From assembly GCA_937858455.1 (NCBI GenBank), contig CALLYN010000691.1:1-9273 (forward strand): a stretch of 9,273 nt of DNA, written 5' to 3'. Below are positions 7,640 through 9,273 of this stretch, piece by piece (the first letter of the stretch is position 1; each line of letters begins with the position of its first letter). The notes beneath the pieces are model-generated. The model had not been told where the DNA came from. It saw nothing but the letters and a program-made list of their open reading frames with translations, and did not search any database. The position numbers and the translations under genes are program-made. Source of the stretch: an uncultured Kouleothrix sp. GTDB lineage: Bacteria; Chloroflexota; Chloroflexia; Chloroflexales; Roseiflexaceae.

Positions 7640-8566
7640 CTATAGGCCCAGCAGCGTCAGGATCAGCGCCTTCTGCACGTGCAGGCGATTCTCGGCCTGG
7701 TCGAACACCACCGAGCTTGGGCCATCGATCACCTCGGCGGTGATCTCCTCGCCGCGGTGGGCCGGCAGGCAGTGCATAGCCAGCGCGCCTGCGCGGGCCT
7801 CGGCCATAAGCGCGGCGTTCATCTGGTAGGGCTGAAACACCGGCCGGCGGCGCGCTGCCTCGTGCTCCTGGCCCATGGAAGCCCACACGTCGGTGTACAC
7901 CGCGTCGGCGCCGCCAACCGCCTCGGCCGGCGCCGAGCTGATCGCGATCGTCGCGTCGCTTTCGGCGGCGAGCCGCTCGGCCTGGGCCACGATCTCTGCG
8001 TCGGGCCGGTAGTCGGGCGGGCAGGCCACGCTCACATTCACGCCGAGCGTCGCGCCCAGCAGCAGCAGCGAGTGGCAGACGTTGTTGCCATCGCCGAGGT
8101 AGGCCAGCCGCAGCCCCTGCAGGCGCCCAAAGCGCTCGCGCAGCGTGAGCATATCGGCGAGCGCCTGGCAGGGGTGCTCGCGGTCGCACAGCGCGTTGAT
8201 CACCGGCACGCTGGCGTGGCGCGCCAGCTCAGCCACGGTGGTGTGGCGGAACACGCGCGCGGCGATCACCTGCACCCAGCGGCTCAGGTTGTGCGCCACG
8301 TCGGGCACGCTCTCGCGGCCGCCCATGTCGATGTCGTTGGCCGAGAGGTAGCTGCCGTGCCCGCCAAGCTGGGTCATGCCGGCCTCGAAGGCTACGCGCG
8401 TGCGCAGCGAAGGCTTCTCGAACACCAGCGCGAGCGTCTTGCCGCGCAGCGGCATATCGGCGTGGCCGCCGGCGTGCCACTCGGTCTTCAGGGCCTGCGC
8501 GCGCGCGAGCAGCGCCTCGGCCTGTTCGCGCGTCAGGTCGGCGGCGGAAAGAAAGTGTTTGATCAT
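7640..8566 (-). CDS. argF: Ornithine carbamoyltransferase
   Basis: The protein is 308 residues, the normal length. The carbamoyl-phosphate loop is FEKPSLRTRVAFE (Ser53-Leu54-Arg55-Thr56-Arg57), followed by HPCQ (131-134), GDGNNVCHSL (158-167), the ornithine-binding DVWASMG (226-232) and HCLPAHRGEEI (from 265). The SMG and HCLP motifs separate it from aspartate carbamoyltransferase. It joins ornithine and carbamoyl phosphate to citrulline in cytoplasmic arginine synthesis and probably acts as a trimer. The start has GGAGG 6 bases upstream. It follows the MFS gene on the same strand after 60 bases, and no promoter was recognised in that gap, so the two are probably co-transcribed. No ARG box could be identified with confidence. 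Confidence 0.96.
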   Translation of the reverse strand: MIKHFLSAADLTREQAEALLARAQALKTEWHAGGHADMPLRGKTLALVFEKPSLRTRVAFEAGMTQLGGHGSYLSANDIDMGGRESVPDVAHNLSRWVQVIAARVFRHTTVAELARHASVPVINALCDREHPCQALADMLTLRERFGRLQGLRLAYLGDGNNVCHSLLLLGATLGVNVSVACPPDYRPDAEIVAQAERLAAESDATIAISSAPAEAVGGADAVYTDVWASMGQEHEAARRRPVFQPYQMNAALMAEARAGALAMHCLPAHRGEEITAEVIDGPSSVVFDQAENRLHVQKALILTLLGL

Positions 8567-8626
8567 AGCGAACCTCCGGTTGTTTTGTTCGAAATCTTCA
8601 CACCAGCGGGCGCGCCCGGCGTGAGC

Positions 8627-9273
8627 TTATGCGGCGTTGCGCGCGGCCCTAGCGCGCAGGCCGCGCCCGACGTGCAGCGCCAGCATGGCTAGCGTACCGG
8701 CAACCACCAGCAGGGCGCTGGCGGCTGGCCCCGAGCGCGCCAGGAGTATGCCCTGCAGCCAGGGCAGCAATATTCCGCCGAGGCTGCCCATCGACGCCGC
8801 AACGCTCACGGCGCTGCCCTGCGCCTCGCCAAAGCTGTCGGCGACGATCGCGATGACGGTGGGGAACACTGGCCCAAAGCACAGCCCCAGCAGCAGCACT
8901 GCCGCGATCGTCGCCGAGGGGTAGCCAATGCTCAGCGCCAGCAGCAGGCCGCCGGCCAGCGCCCCGCTCAGGCACAGCTGCAGCAGCCGGTTTGGCGCGA
9001 GCCGGGCGCTCAGCAGCGCGCCAAGCACCCGCCCGACGGTGATCGCCATCCAGAAGCCGGCGGTGATCAGCGCCCCGGCGCTCGCGCCGAGCGAGGTCGT
9101 GCGCTGAATGTAGGTGGCGGTCCAGCCCGAAAGGCTGATCTCGGTGCCGACGTACAGCAGCAGCAGGGCGCCAAGCGCCCAGAGCAGCGGCGAGCGATAG
9201 ACTGCTGCCGCGCGCGCCGCCTGGGCTGGCCGGCTCTGCGCTGCAGCCGGCGTGAGGCGCGGCAGCAGCAGCA
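8627..9273 (-). CDS. Major facilitator superfamily transporter, C-terminal half (start outside window)
   Basis: The frame is open from the right edge to TAA 8627-8629, giving 214 C-terminal residues. Reading on from the edge, a polar linker (PAAAQSRPAQAARAAAVYRSP), the typical loop between the two six-helix bundles, is followed by about six hydrophobic segments. The first contains 'LLLLYVGTEISLSGWTATYIQ', the next 'ITAGFWMAITVGRVLGALLSARL', and later come 'GLCFGPVFPTVIAIVADSFG' and 'GSLGGILLPWLQGILL'. The GR..GALLSARL loop is an MFS signature, and the GTE/GW pattern recalls FucP-type and related MFS permeases. The substrate cannot be told. The gene ends with a basic tail. It lies directly upstream of argF, but no functional link can be shown. 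Confidence 0.85.
   Translation of the reverse strand, partial: LLLPRLTPAAAQSRPAQAARAAAVYRSPLLWALGALLLLYVGTEISLSGWTATYIQRTTSLGASAGALITAGFWMAITVGRVLGALLSARLAPNRLLQLCLSGALAGGLLLALSIGYPSATIAAVLLLGLCFGPVFPTVIAIVADSFGEAQGSAVSVAASMGSLGGILLPWLQGILLARSGPAASALLVVAGTLAMLALHVGRGLRARAARNAA

Noticed and set aside
8607..8618. Palindrome CGGGCGCGCCCG between the MFS gene and argF as an operator
   Set aside because: Short GC-only palindromes are expected by chance at this base composition, and there is no supporting promoter.
7679..8692. A 337-codon plus-strand frame opposite argF
   Set aside because: ArgF on the other strand has every catalytic motif. The antisense product has no recognisable features.

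Overview
The window is about two-thirds G+C, with strong third-position GC bias and good Shine-Dalgarno sites. It carries a protein-quality-control operon, a CruF-type carotenoid enzyme and a trans-3-hydroxyproline dehydratase-like protein. Together these fit a filamentous Chloroflexota bacterium (Chloroflexales/Roseiflexaceae-like). That placement is inferred from gene content and style, not from a marker gene.

Layout. At the left edge (2-103, +) is the 3' tail of an unidentified gene. It ends convergently, across a perfect 15-bp hairpin, against a ferritin-like/YciF-type stress protein (187-759, -). Upstream of that, on the minus strand, is an hsp20-lon pair (3884 to 862). The two genes overlap by ATGA and are driven by a near-consensus extended -10 promoter (3921-3950). 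Lon has about 30 extra low-complexity residues between its ATPase and protease domains, which look like an in-frame repeat insertion. A single-domain CheY-like receiver (3958-4365, -) lies upstream of hsp20. It is divergent from a proline-racemase-family gene (4498-5541, +) whose active site (Cys101/Thr266) points to trans-3-hydroxy-L-proline dehydratase. The divergent spacer holds a self-palindromic -10-like sequence that could serve both directions. A CruF-like membrane protein (5610-6437, +) follows the dehydratase gene.

The right third holds a PlsC-like acyltransferase gene (6606-7373, -), bracketed by two copies of a ~142-bp repeat element (6436-6577 and 7372-7513). Both copies have the same first stem-loop, in a core with 51 of 53 aligned positions identical. 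Their second long perfect stem-loops (22 and 20 bp, three-base loops) have unrelated sequences. The element ends facing the gene are 25-bp inverted repeats (23/25 identical), and one of them supplies the acyltransferase ribosome-binding site and start codon. A third long hairpin (7541-7577) follows. Beyond it are argF (7640-8566, -) and the C-terminal half of an MFS transporter (8627 to the right edge, -), probably co-transcribed.

Functional reading. Hsp20, Lon and perhaps the ferritin-like protein form a stress/proteostasis block. CruF hydrates the end of gamma-carotene or lycopene, and the neighbouring acyltransferase could be a CruD-like enzyme that acylates the derived glucoside, though no glycosyltransferase is visible. 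ArgF belongs to arginine synthesis. The most unusual feature is the repeat family with a constant first hairpin and a variable second hairpin around the acyltransferase gene.
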